From Treponema sp. (lineage in GTDB: Bacteria > Spirochaetota > Spirochaetia > Treponematales > Treponemataceae): a stretch of DNA of 15,749 nt. This document shows positions 7,025 through 13,906 of the stretch, piece by piece; position 1 is the first letter of the stretch; the number at the start of each line of letters is the position of its first letter. A program made the translations under genes and the position numbers. Below the pieces are notes generated by a model that was given only the letters and a program-made list of their open reading frames with translations, did no database searches and was not told where the DNA came from. The stretch spans positions 1-15,749 of the forward strand of contig JAFOTA010000087.1 of assembly GCA_017421145.1 (NCBI GenBank), written 5' to 3'.

Positions 7025-8230
7025 TTAGTTCGGAATGATGATGCAGTCTATTTCAATGTCCTTTTCATTTGCCATGGAATAGATTTTTTCCTTGCCTATG
7101 TTTTTGGTTCCCTTTGGTTTTGCATGCGGCTCCGCATCCCCGATCAGCATTATGCATTTTTTCGCTTCGCTTCTCCAGTCCATGTATTCCATCGAGGCAT
7201 AGAGGGCTTCGTAGACAGCTTCCGGAACGTCACCGCCTTCATTGCCCTTTATCTCTATGGATTCAAGATTCTGCCTGAAAAGTTCCGCATCTGAAGTGAA
7301 TCCGAAGATTTTTACCGGGAGACCTTTGTAATTATAGTTGTCTGTATAGTCCCTGTAGCAGACAAGCGCAAACCTCACGCTTTTGAAAGATTTGGTTTCC
7401 TCCATGAGAGCCGGCACGAGCATTTCCTGAAGAGCTTCCATGTCATCGTTCATGCTTCCGGTGGTGTCGATTGCAAAAACAATGTCCAGATAAAGGTGTT
7501 TTTTGAACCTGCTGATCAGCTTTTTGATTTCATTTGAAAGAGATTTCGGCCCCTTGGAATAAAAAGCCTTTCCCTTGGTCGTCTCTGCGATTTCCTTGAA
7601 TGACTGCGCCGTATCCTGATTGTATTTGTCGCTGAGTCCTATGTACTCTTCTTCAACGTCATCTTCTTCCGGAAAATCAGGAAGCGTGTCGGAGTAGGTG
7701 AACATAAGCGGATTGTCCTGCCATCTGCCGGTGTAGTCGCCGTATTTTTTCTCGAAAGTCCTTATGTTTATGAAAGTTCCTTCCTCAATGTCCGTGCTTC
7801 CGTGCCTGCTCCAAGGATATCCCCAGTCCATCGTTTCGGGAATGTAGATAAGAAAGCATTCGCCTAGATTCTGGTGCATCGTGGGAGTTGATGAAATAAG
7901 GCTGTATTTTGCGTATTTGGAGTCCAGCTTCTTTCCGTCCAAAAAGCGGATTTCATCACCGTTGATTTTGTTGTATTCACGCGCCCTGAATGCATAGTTG
8001 TCCCTTTTGCCTTCCGGGTCTTTGAGCGTTTCCACGAGCATTACGGAATTCATGCCGGGTTTCCTGCGGATATAAAGGTTGTAGCCTTTGTCGGTCGTTC
8101 CTTTTATCTCGCCGCTGCTCCGTTCAATCAGTATGTCGTCAGGAGTTATGGTCAGATTTGCTGTCTGTGCGAAAACCGGTGCAGAAAGGGCTATAAAAAT
8201 GCCCAGTAAGATTTTGAATTTAGAAAACAT
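7025..8230 (-). CDS. Secreted von Willebrand factor A (VWA) domain protein
   Basis: The 401-residue precursor has a Sec signal peptide (MFSKFKILLGIFIALSAPVFA, cleaved near residue 21), so it acts outside the cytoplasmic membrane. Residues of about 22-200 form a domain I do not recognise, ending in an acidic loop (EEDDVEEEY). A VWA domain starts at residue 248, with the metal-binding MIDAS motif DTTGS at 255-259, the segment ALVCYRDY, the loop GGDVPEAV (332-339) and the strand LIGDAEPH (362-369). The protein ends directly after the strand IEIDCIIIPN, without the helix that normally closes the fold. A segment resembling that helix lies instead at about 209-240, before the MIDAS strand. VWA domains bind proteins or metals through the MIDAS; the partner is unknown. 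GGGGGTGG provides the ribosome-binding site but is buried in a long hairpin. Confidence 0.85.
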   Translation of the reverse strand: MFSKFKILLGIFIALSAPVFAQTANLTITPDDILIERSSGEIKGTTDKGYNLYIRRKPGMNSVMLVETLKDPEGKRDNYAFRAREYNKINGDEIRFLDGKKLDSKYAKYSLISSTPTMHQNLGECFLIYIPETMDWGYPWSRHGSTDIEEGTFINIRTFEKKYGDYTGRWQDNPLMFTYSDTLPDFPEEDDVEEEYIGLSDKYNQDTAQSFKEIAETTKGKAFYSKGPKSLSNEIKKLISRFKKHLYLDIVFAIDTTGSMNDDMEALQEMLVPALMEETKSFKSVRFALVCYRDYTDNYNYKGLPVKIFGFTSDAELFRQNLESIEIKGNEGGDVPEAVYEALYASMEYMDWRSEAKKCIMLIGDAEPHAKPKGTKNIGKEKIYSMANEKDIEIDCIIIPN

Positions 8231-8234
8231 GATT

Positions 8235-8287
8235 CCACCCCCTTTCCGTTCTTTTCGGCATAATGAAACCGAGACTAAAGGGGGAGG
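8235..8287 (-). promoter_or_regulatory. Leader hairpin that sequesters the ribosome-binding site of the VWA gene
   Basis: In the minus-strand RNA, CCUCCCCCUUU (8277-8287) can pair with AAAGGGGGUGG (8235-8245), giving ten base pairs with one U-U mismatch. The 31-base loop holds a further possible small stem (CGG with CCG). The 3' arm is the Shine-Dalgarno region of the VWA gene, whose ATG is at 8230. There is no U-run after the stem, so it does not look like an intrinsic terminator. Between this hairpin and the argC stop lies a short palindrome (AACGGCCGTT). Confidence 0.55.
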
Positions 8288-8302
8288 AAAACGGCCGTTC
8301 CC

Positions 8303-9376
8303 TTAGAATGCCGGAGGAATGAAATCGATTGCAGTCCGCTCGTCGAATCCGTACATGAGGTTCATGTTCTGTACGGCCTGACCTGACGCTCCTTTGACCA
8401 TGTTGTCAAGGCAGCTGATTATCTCAAGCATTTTTCCGCCGTTCACAAGGTAAACCTGGAGGTCGCAGTAGTTGCTGTAGCGCACTGTCCTTGTGGTAGG
8501 ATCAACACCGTCCGGAAGAACCCTTACGAACGGCTCGTTTTTATAGAAGTCCGCGTAGATTTCACGGATTTTTGCAAGAGGATTCTCTCCCGAGATTTTT
8601 TTAAGTCCCTCGTCGCTGAGCGGAGCGTAGATTGTGCTCAGTATGCCGCGGTTCTGCGGAAGAAGGTGAGGCGTGAAGATTACGTTCACGTCTTTTCCTG
8701 CAATCTGCGTGCAGTTCCTCTGGATTTCGCTCTGGTGCCTGTGCTTTCCCACGTTGTATGCGCTGAAGCTTTCTCCGCACTCGCTGAACTGGTTTTTCAT
8801 GCTCGGGTTGCGTCCTGTTCCGGTCACGCCGCTTTTTGAGTCAACGATTATGCATCCGGTTTCAACGAGTGAATTTTTGAGTGCCGGCATGAGGGCAAGC
8901 GTCGCGCTGGTTACATAGCAGCCCGGGTTTCCGATTATCCTTGCCTTTTTGATTTCCTCACGGTTCATTTCAGGGGAGCCGTAAACTGATTCTTCATGCA
9001 CTGCAGGGAAATCCCAGCTTTTTTTGTACCAAGTCTTGAAAGTCTCTTCATCGGTTCCGTAGCGGAAATCTGCCGAAAGGTCAATCAGCTTTTTTCCGTT
9101 TTTGACGCAGTAATCAGCATATTGCTCGGCAATTCCATGCGGAAGGGCAGTGAAGAGTATGTCTGATTTTTCCTTTACTTCATCTGCCGTAAGAAGCACT
9201 GCATCGCATTTTTCACCAAGCTGACCACGAAGGTTCTGGTAAACGTCGTCGATGTTCTGTCCCTCGAAGCTTACGGAACTTACGAAAATCTTTTCCACCT
9301 GCGGATGGCGGAGCAGAATCCTCAAAAGCTCAACCCCGGCATATCCCGTCGCACCTATAATTCCGGCTTTAATCAT
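8303..9376 (-). CDS. argC: N-acetyl-gamma-glutamyl-phosphate reductase
   Basis: The 357-residue enzyme carries out the NADPH-dependent third step of arginine synthesis, making N-acetylglutamate semialdehyde. The nucleotide-binding loop GATGYAG is at residues 8-14. The catalytic cysteine lies in GNPGCYVTSATLAL (C153). The segments KSGVTGTGR, GKHRHQSEI and PHLLPQNRGILSTIY are family hallmarks. The start at 9376 is set by GGAGG six bases upstream; an in-frame ATG at 9409 would add 11 residues. No other arginine genes are in the window, so the pathway genes are scattered or lie elsewhere. It is divergent from the TPR lipoprotein, and the VWA gene follows 72 bases downstream. Confidence 0.96.
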   Translation of the reverse strand: MIKAGIIGATGYAGVELLRILLRHPQVEKIFVSSVSFEGQNIDDVYQNLRGQLGEKCDAVLLTADEVKEKSDILFTALPHGIAEQYADYCVKNGKKLIDLSADFRYGTDEETFKTWYKKSWDFPAVHEESVYGSPEMNREEIKKARIIGNPGCYVTSATLALMPALKNSLVETGCIIVDSKSGVTGTGRNPSMKNQFSECGESFSAYNVGKHRHQSEIQRNCTQIAGKDVNVIFTPHLLPQNRGILSTIYAPLSDEGLKKISGENPLAKIREIYADFYKNEPFVRVLPDGVDPTTRTVRYSNYCDLQVYLVNGGKMLEIISCLDNMVKGASGQAVQNMNLMYGFDERTAIDFIPPAF

Positions 9377-9444
9377 TTTTTCCTCCACGTAACCTTTTTT
9401 CCGGCACATTTGTTTTATAAACGCAGCCCTTTCCGGGGCTTCAT

Positions 9445-9450
9445 ATTATC
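9445..9450 (-). promoter_or_regulatory. Possible -10 box of argC
   Basis: GATAAT (complement of 9445-9450) is a good -10 match, but no -35 stands at the normal distance; TTGATA (9464-9469) is only 13 bases away. A start near 9438 would leave a leader of about 60 nt. The hairpin AGCCC/GGGCT at 9425-9440 would then straddle or abut the transcription start. Confidence 0.3.
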
Positions 9451-9462
9451 TAAGGAAGGTAT

Positions 9463-9487
9463 GTATCAATTTAATAAAAAATGATAC
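9463..9487. promoter_or_regulatory. Imperfect 25-bp palindrome, candidate operator in the argC/lipoprotein divergent region
   Basis: GTATCA (9463-9468) is mirrored by TGATAC (9482-9487), and the A/T-rich centre continues the symmetry with a few mismatches. The right arm overlaps the extended -10 box of the lipoprotein gene and the left arm lies on the argC promoter side. It does not match the usual ArgR box (TGAAT...ATTCA). Confidence 0.4.
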
Positions 9488-9490
9488 AGT
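9482..9490 (+). promoter_or_regulatory. Extended -10 box of the TPR lipoprotein gene
   Basis: TGATACAGT, an extended -10 similar to the gpmA box TGATACAAT, ends six bases before the ATG at 9497. No good -35 is seen, as is common with extended -10 promoters. Transcription would start at the ATG. Confidence 0.4.
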
Positions 9491-9496
9491 AGAGAA

Positions 9497-9958
9497 ATGA
9501 AATATTCAAGATTTACACTGAAAAATGTTTTTTATACTGCGTTTATGGCGGCATCGGTTTTTGCCGTAGTTTCATGCTCGTCAGTCCCTGATGAGATCCC
9601 TGACGATGACCGTGAGATCATACAGCTTGCCCAGAATGCTGCCGACGCAGGTCAGACAGGCCTTGCAAAATGGTATTACGGCCAGCTTTTGGAAAAATAT
9701 CCCGACGACCCGAAAATCTACGTTGAGGCGAATTTTGAGATTGCCCACATCGACATAAAAAAGAAGAAATATGACGAAGCGGTTCCGCGTCTCAATGAAA
9801 TCCTCCATATCTATGACAACGTTGCACCCGGTTATCTTCCAGGACAATACAAAAAGCTTGCGGAAAACGATCTTGCCAAAGTGCCTGAGGAAACGCTGAA
9901 AAAAATCAACGAAAAGGCTGCCGCCGAAAAACAAAGCGGTGCTGCGGATTCAGAGTAG
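9497..9958 (+). CDS. TPR-like lipoprotein
   Basis: The 153-residue precursor has a basic N-terminus, a hydrophobic core and the lipobox VVSC with C27 as the lipidation site, followed by S and S. The mature part contains helix pairs of tetratricopeptide type: ADAGQTGLAKWYYGQLLEKYP (about residues 49-69) and YVEANFEIAHIDIKKKKYDEAV, then RLNEILHIYDN. This is a small, incomplete TPR array, reminiscent of BamD/YbgF-type periplasmic adaptors but too short to assign. The only upstream purine stretch (AGAGAA) is a poor ribosome-binding site. The HAD gene follows after 32 bases and is probably co-transcribed. Confidence 0.82.
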   Translation: MKYSRFTLKNVFYTAFMAASVFAVVSCSSVPDEIPDDDREIIQLAQNAADAGQTGLAKWYYGQLLEKYPDDPKIYVEANFEIAHIDIKKKKYDEAVPRLNEILHIYDNVAPGYLPGQYKKLAENDLAKVPEETLKKINEKAAAEKQSGAADSE

Positions 9959-9990
9959 CTCTATTCCGGGCTAGTGTCCAAGGATGAGCC

Positions 9991-10647
9991 ATGACGATTT
10001 ACCGGCTTCCAGAACATCTCGATACCATCATATTCGACATTGACGGGACGCTTTATACGAACCCTCTCTATGTCTTTGAGCAGGTCGATGCCCAGATACG
10101 GCATTTTGCTCATTTGATGGGAATCAGCGAAAAAAACGCGCGCTGGCAGATCCACAGGTACAGGAAGGCATGGAGCGAACGCAACGGAGGAAAAAAAATA
10201 AGCCTCGGAAACACGCTGCTTGCATTCGGCATCCCGATCGAAGAAAGCATAGATTGGCGCAACACTCTTCTGGAACCCGCTCATTACCTTAAAAAAGACG
10301 GAAATCTAAGAAGTCAGCTGGAAAAGCTCGGGCAAAGGTACAAGCTTGTGTGCCTTACGAACAACCCGGTCATGGCGGCGAAAAAAACGCTTGCTGCAAT
10401 CGGTGTGGACGACCTTCTCCCGGACGTGATCGGGCTTGATACATGCAAAAAATCAAAGCCTGCAAAAGAATGCCTGGACGCTGCAGTAAAAACCGCCGGA
10501 ACTGAATATTCACGCTGCCTTTCCATCGGTGACCGCTTCGACATTGACCTGCGGCTTCCTCTGGAGCTTGGCATGGGCGGAATGCTTGTGGACGGCGTTG
10601 AAGACCTCTATAATCTTGACGGGCTTTTATCCGGGAATTCCAAATAA
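9991..10647 (+). CDS. HAD-superfamily phosphatase (pyrimidine 5'-nucleotidase-like)
   Basis: The 218-residue cytoplasmic protein has HAD motif I FDIDGTLY (nucleophile D16, D18), motif II LVCLTNNP (Thr near residue 118), the motif III lysine in CKKSKPAKECL, and motif IV IGDRFDIDLRLP. A helical cap lies between motifs I and II (about residues 24-100). The NPLYVFEQVD segment after motif I and the overall layout resemble the Sdt1/PPA-type pyrimidine 5'-nucleotidases, but the substrate is not certain. An AAGGA site lies eight bases before the ATG. It ends before the terminator shared with rpsU. Confidence 0.85.
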   Translation: MTIYRLPEHLDTIIFDIDGTLYTNPLYVFEQVDAQIRHFAHLMGISEKNARWQIHRYRKAWSERNGGKKISLGNTLLAFGIPIEESIDWRNTLLEPAHYLKKDGNLRSQLEKLGQRYKLVCLTNNPVMAAKKTLAAIGVDDLLPDVIGLDTCKKSKPAKECLDAAVKTAGTEYSRCLSIGDRFDIDLRLPLELGMGGMLVDGVEDLYNLDGLLSGNSK

Positions 10648-10662
10648 ATAAAATCCATTTAT

Positions 10663-10698
10663 AAAAAAAACACCCCGGACGCTTGATCCAGGGTTTTG
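10663..10698. terminator. Terminator between the convergent HAD and rpsU genes
   Basis: ACCCCGGA (10672-10679) pairs with TCCAGGGT (10687-10694) around a seven-base loop. In the minus-strand RNA all eight positions pair, one of them as G-U, and the stem is followed by a run of eight U, so it is a strong terminator for rpsU. On the + strand there is a C/A mismatch and only GGGTTTTGG follows, so it is weaker for the HAD gene. Confidence 0.8.
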
Positions 10699-10713
10699 GT
10701 TCACGATGATTTA

Positions 10714-10920
10714 TTAGTATTTTGAATCATGTGATCTGTGGTTTTTCTTCATCAGTTTGCGCTGAAGAGTCTTGTTCTTGCGGTTCAAGATCGTAGAAGG
10801 CTTTTCATAGTATTCGCGCTTTTTGAATTCGCGGATGATACCTTCCTTTTCAACCATTCTCTTGAAACGTTTGATTGCCTTCTCAAGGTTCTCATTGTCA
10901 TCAACATTGATTGTTGCCAT
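10714..10920 (-). CDS. rpsU: 30S ribosomal protein S21
   Basis: The small basic protein (68 residues) matches bS21: [20 protein letters not shown] followed by the arginine/lysine-rich helix and the KKNHRS tail. bS21 binds near the anti-Shine-Dalgarno end of 16S rRNA and takes part in initiation. I choose the start at 10920 (MATINVDD), where GGTGA stands nine bases upstream. An ATG at 10935 would add five residues but has its GGAAAGG directly abutting the start codon, which is too close. Confidence 0.95.
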   Translation of the reverse strand: MATINVDDNENLEKAIKRFKRMVEKEGIIREFKKREYYEKPSTILNRKNKTLQRKLMKKNHRSHDSKY

Positions 10921-10964
10921 GCTCTTTTTCACCATCCTTTCCAGCGAGATATCACAGGGACTCC

Positions 10965-10993
10965 AGTATGCCGGATTTTTTCATTTTATTCAA
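10965..10993 (-). promoter_or_regulatory. Proximal promoter candidate of rpsU
   Basis: TTGAAT (10988-10993), a 17-base spacer, and CATACT (10965-10970). The leader would be about 40 nt. Confidence 0.5.
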
Positions 10994-10996
10994 GTG

Positions 10997-11026
10997 TTTA
11001 TAAGGAATTTGCGCCGCATTTGTCAG
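10997..11026 (-). promoter_or_regulatory. Distal promoter candidate of rpsU
   Basis: CTGACA (11021-11026), an 18-base spacer, and TATAAA (10997-11002), starting just downstream of the rpoN stop codon. With the proximal candidate this would give rpsU tandem promoters independent of rpoN. Confidence 0.5.
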
Positions 11027-11028
11027 TT

Positions 11029-12528
11029 TTATCTGTCATAGGAAGATTCGATGTTAAGCTGTCCCCTGTATTTTGCCACGGTGCGCCGTGCTATTTTTAT
11101 CCCGCGCTCTTCAAGTATGTCCGTGATTTTCTGGTCGCTCAGCTTTTTTTTGTCGTCCTTGTGCTCTTCCAGGATTTTTTTGATTTCCAGCTGCACGTTG
11201 TCCCGGCTCAGGCTTTTTTGCTCTCCGTCCTGCTCCGTTTGTGCCGGTGCGCTTATTGAGTTTTCGAAAAAATATTTGAGCGGATATACGGATCCCTTGT
11301 ACTGGAGGTATTTTCCGTTTGCCATCCTTGAGACCGTGCTTTCCGACACCCCGATTATTGCCGCAAGATCCTTAAGCCTGAACGGTGCAAGATGTCCTGT
11401 TCCGTTTTCAAAGAATCCGTGCTGTGCCTTGACTATTTCCCATGCTGATTTTTCTATGGTGCTTTTTCTGTTTTCAAGCATCTCGACGAATTCCTTTGCC
11501 GCCGCTATTTTTGATTTCAGCTCCTTTTTTTGCGCGTCAAGATTCTGAATGTCCGGTATGACCGAAATTTCCGGTATGTTTGAATTCTGCACCTGGATTT
11601 TCCAATAGCGTCCGTTGATTTTGAGAATCTTTTTTTCAATAAGGATTTTTTCGTTTTCCGGGTCTGTGTCCAAATCTGTTTCGGGAATCTCCGTGACATA
11701 AATATCCGGGCTTATCAAGTGGATTTCGTCGCTTGAAAATCCTGCAGCAGGATACGGCGTGAGGGTCTTTATGAAATCTATTGAACGCCTTACGTCTTCT
11801 TCGCCTATGCTTAGGTTCATGTAAGACTTTTCTTTTTCGCTCAGTCCGAAAAGATTTTTGAGGCTTTCTATGTATGCCCTTATTTTTTTCTCCGTGCGTG
11901 ACGGAACCGGGGGATTTATGAAATCAAGGTGGCCGTCGAGTATGAACATTGAAAGCGCGTCTGCATCCGGGTTTTGCTCTGCCTGGACAAGAAGGCTTTC
12001 CTCAACGTTTTTCGTGCATGTACCGGCTGGATCGAATGACTGTATCAGCTTGATGCATTTTTCGAGCGTCTCCAGGTTTTCGTCAGCATCGTCTTTTGCA
12101 AGCAGGGTCGCAGGTTCCAGAACATGATGCCCGTGCTGATCAAGATTGTGGATAAGCTTTTCGCCCACTCTTGTTTCAGCAGGTGTAAGGCGTTCCATGT
12201 GAAGCTGGTGCAAAAGATGTTCTTTTAAAGTTTCCCTTGTGTCTTCTTTTTGCTCAATGATTGCCTGGAATGCATCGCTTGATTTTTGTGACGCATGGCT
12301 TACGTTCGAAGAGCTTTTTGTTTTGTCCCTGAGTGAAAAATCTTTCCGGAGGATTTTGTCGCCGCTTACCAAAAACGGGTTGTCCTTGAGCGCGTCCGCA
12401 ATTTCATCCCGCAGATCGTTCGTGTCCATGGAAAGAATTTTCAGGGCATGAAGCTGCTGCTGGCTGAGCGTCTGTATTTGAGCCTGCTTTTGTGACTGAA
12501 CCTGCGACTGTGAGAAAAAATCACCCAT
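11029..12528 (-). CDS. rpoN: RNA polymerase sigma-54 factor
   Basis: The 499-residue protein has all sigma-54 parts in order. The glutamine-rich activator-interacting region (LSQQQLHALKILSM, with DEIADALKDNPFL) covers the first 55 residues. An acidic linker follows, then the core-binding domain (about 110-320) and the DNA-binding domain with a helix-turn-helix (LKDLAAIIGVSESTVSRM, then PLKYFF). The RpoN box ARRTVAKYR lies at about 480-488, ten residues before the end. It directs RNA polymerase to -24/-12 promoters and needs an AAA+ activator; none is in the window. The start at 12528 (MGDFFSQSQ) has no ribosome-binding site, and a -10 box lies six bases upstream. An ATG at 12546 would add six residues. 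Confidence 0.96.
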   Translation of the reverse strand: MGDFFSQSQVQSQKQAQIQTLSQQQLHALKILSMDTNDLRDEIADALKDNPFLVSGDKILRKDFSLRDKTKSSSNVSHASQKSSDAFQAIIEQKEDTRETLKEHLLHQLHMERLTPAETRVGEKLIHNLDQHGHHVLEPATLLAKDDADENLETLEKCIKLIQSFDPAGTCTKNVEESLLVQAEQNPDADALSMFILDGHLDFINPPVPSRTEKKIRAYIESLKNLFGLSEKEKSYMNLSIGEEDVRRSIDFIKTLTPYPAAGFSSDEIHLISPDIYVTEIPETDLDTDPENEKILIEKKILKINGRYWKIQVQNSNIPEISVIPDIQNLDAQKKELKSKIAAAKEFVEMLENRKSTIEKSAWEIVKAQHGFFENGTGHLAPFRLKDLAAIIGVSESTVSRMANGKYLQYKGSVYPLKYFFENSISAPAQTEQDGEQKSLSRDNVQLEIKKILEEHKDDKKKLSDQKITDILEERGIKIARRTVAKYRGQLNIESSYDR

Positions 12529-12534
12529 GCATAT

Positions 12535-12543
12535 AGTATAGCA
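12535..12543 (-). promoter_or_regulatory. Extended -10 promoter of rpoN abutting the start codon
   Basis: TGCTATACT on the minus strand is an extended -10; TATACT (12535-12540) ends six bases before the rpoN ATG at 12528. The -35 region is poor. Confidence 0.5.
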
Positions 12544-12561
12544 CATTTTTTCCGTTCGCTA

Positions 12562-12567
12562 TATACT
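12562..12567 (+). promoter_or_regulatory. -10 box of the DUF1015 gene abutting the start codon
   Basis: TATACT ends seven bases before the ATG at 12575. No good -35 is visible. It is back-to-back with the rpoN promoter; only 46 bases separate the two start codons. Confidence 0.45.
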
Positions 12568-12574
12568 TTTGATT

Positions 12575-13906
12575 ATGAAAAATTTTAGTGAATTCGGAAT
12601 AGCGGTACCGGAAATCCTTTTGCCGGCCGGAAAAGATTTGTCATCCTGGAGCGTGATTGCGTGCGATCAATATACTCAGGATCTGGATTATTGGAAAAAA
12701 GTTTCCGATGCGGTCGGTGAAAAACCTTCTACGCTGAACATCATACTGCCGGAAGTCTATCTTTCTTCTCCCGACAGAAAAGAGCGTATTGAAAAAATCA
12801 GGAATACTATGAACGGATATTTGTCAGGAAATGTTTTTTCTCCTGCGCAAAAAGAATTCATATATGTGGAGCGGACTACAGGCTACGGCAGGGTGAGGAA
12901 GGGGCTTGTCGTTGCCCTTGACCTTGAAAGCTATGAATGGAAACCGATGAGCAGGGCGCTTGTTCGTGCAACCGAAGCTACGATAGTCGAACGCATTCCT
13001 CCTAGAAAGGAAATCCGCCGTGGTGCTCCGCTTGAAAGTCCCCACATAATGCTTTTGGTAAACGACCCTGACCATACTTTGATTGAAGCCGCCGGTGAGA
13101 GCGCAAAAAAATCTGAGCCTGTTTATGACGGGGAGCTTATGATGGGTGCCGGTCATATAAGCGGATGGAGCATAAAATCAGAAGAAGATTTGGACAGACT
13201 TTATTCTGCGCTTGAATCGCTCAAAAAAGCCGGGACTGAAAAAGACGGAAGCTCGTTCATGTTTGCGGTCGGTGACGGAAACCATTCGCTTGCAACGGCA
13301 AAAGCTGTCTGGGATGAATACAAGGAAGAACTTTCTCGTGCCGGAAAATCAAAGGAAGAAATAGAGTCTTCCCCGGTGCGCTACGCTTTGGTCGAGCTTG
13401 TGAACATCTATGATCCGGGGCTTACCTTCGAACCGATCCACCGCGTTTTGTTCGGAGCGGATCCTCAGAAAACCATTTCATACGTGCAGAAAAATCTCGG
13501 CGGAACGGTAAGCGAATGCGGCAGTGCCAATGAACTTGAAGACAAAGTGAAAAAATCCCAGGCTTCTTTCGGATTCGTTTATACTGAAAGCGGAAAGAAT
13601 CATTTTGTGCTGCTTGAAACTCCGGTCAAAGAACTTGCGGTCGCCAGATTCCAGCCGGTGCTCGATGAATTTATTGCGGATGAAAAAAAATCAGTAAGCG
13701 GAATCGAAATCGATTACATACACGGAAGCGATGAAGTTTTCCGCCTTGGACAAAAAGACGGTGCGCTCACTTTCCTTCTTCCTCCGATTGCAAAAGATTC
13801 GTTCTTCGCAACGATCAGCGGAAGGGGACCTCTCCCAAGAAAAAGCTTCAGCATGGGAGAAGCAAGCGAAAAAAGATTCTATCTTGAATGCAGGAAACTT
13901 TTCTAG
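12575..13906 (+). CDS. DUF1015 family protein
   Basis: The 443-residue cytoplasmic protein matches the DUF1015 family (PF06245/COG4198), recognised from the start ACDQYTQDLDYW, the segment VERTTGYGRVRKGLVVALDLE, the hallmark FAVGDGNHSLATAKAVW (GDGNH at 233-237), and the late motif IDYIHGSDEVFRL. The biochemical role of the family is not firmly known. From memory, its members are often encoded beside serA/serC in Clostridia, hinting at serine metabolism. TTG at 12569 is in frame but ATG at 12575 is the natural start; neither has a Shine-Dalgarno site. The stop codon (13904-13906) overlaps the stop of the convergent methyltransferase gene. Confidence 0.9.
   Translation: MKNFSEFGIAVPEILLPAGKDLSSWSVIACDQYTQDLDYWKKVSDAVGEKPSTLNIILPEVYLSSPDRKERIEKIRNTMNGYLSGNVFSPAQKEFIYVERTTGYGRVRKGLVVALDLESYEWKPMSRALVRATEATIVERIPPRKEIRRGAPLESPHIMLLVNDPDHTLIEAAGESAKKSEPVYDGELMMGAGHISGWSIKSEEDLDRLYSALESLKKAGTEKDGSSFMFAVGDGNHSLATAKAVWDEYKEELSRAGKSKEEIESSPVRYALVELVNIYDPGLTFEPIHRVLFGADPQKTISYVQKNLGGTVSECGSANELEDKVKKSQASFGFVYTESGKNHFVLLETPVKELAVARFQPVLDEFIADEKKSVSGIEIDYIHGSDEVFRLGQKDGALTFLLPPIAKDSFFATISGRGPLPRKSFSMGEASEKRFYLECRKLF

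Noticed and set aside
8290..8302. Palindrome AACGGCCGTT after argC, considered as the argC terminator
   Set aside because: The loop would be nearly absent and only four T follow before a C-run; not a credible intrinsic terminator.
9400..9420. GGCAC plus TTTG near 9402, considered as a sigma-54 -24/-12 promoter
   Set aside because: GC is absent at the -12 position with the required ten-base spacing from GG; no other convincing sigma-54 site was noticed, though the reading was not exhaustive.
9425..9440. Hairpin AGCCC/GGGCT with a six-base loop upstream of argC, considered as a terminator or attenuator
   Set aside because: Only five pairs and no T-run follows on either strand; it may simply lie at the argC transcription start.
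9461..9484. Seven-codon frame (ATG at 9461) after AAGGAAGG upstream of the lipoprotein, considered as a leader peptide
   Set aside because: The purine site is too close to the ATG, and the likely transcription start lies downstream of it.
11051..11548. + strand open frame of 165 codons antisense to rpoN
   Set aside because: Serine/phenylalanine-rich composition typical of antisense reading of a coding gene; rpoN on the other strand is unambiguous.
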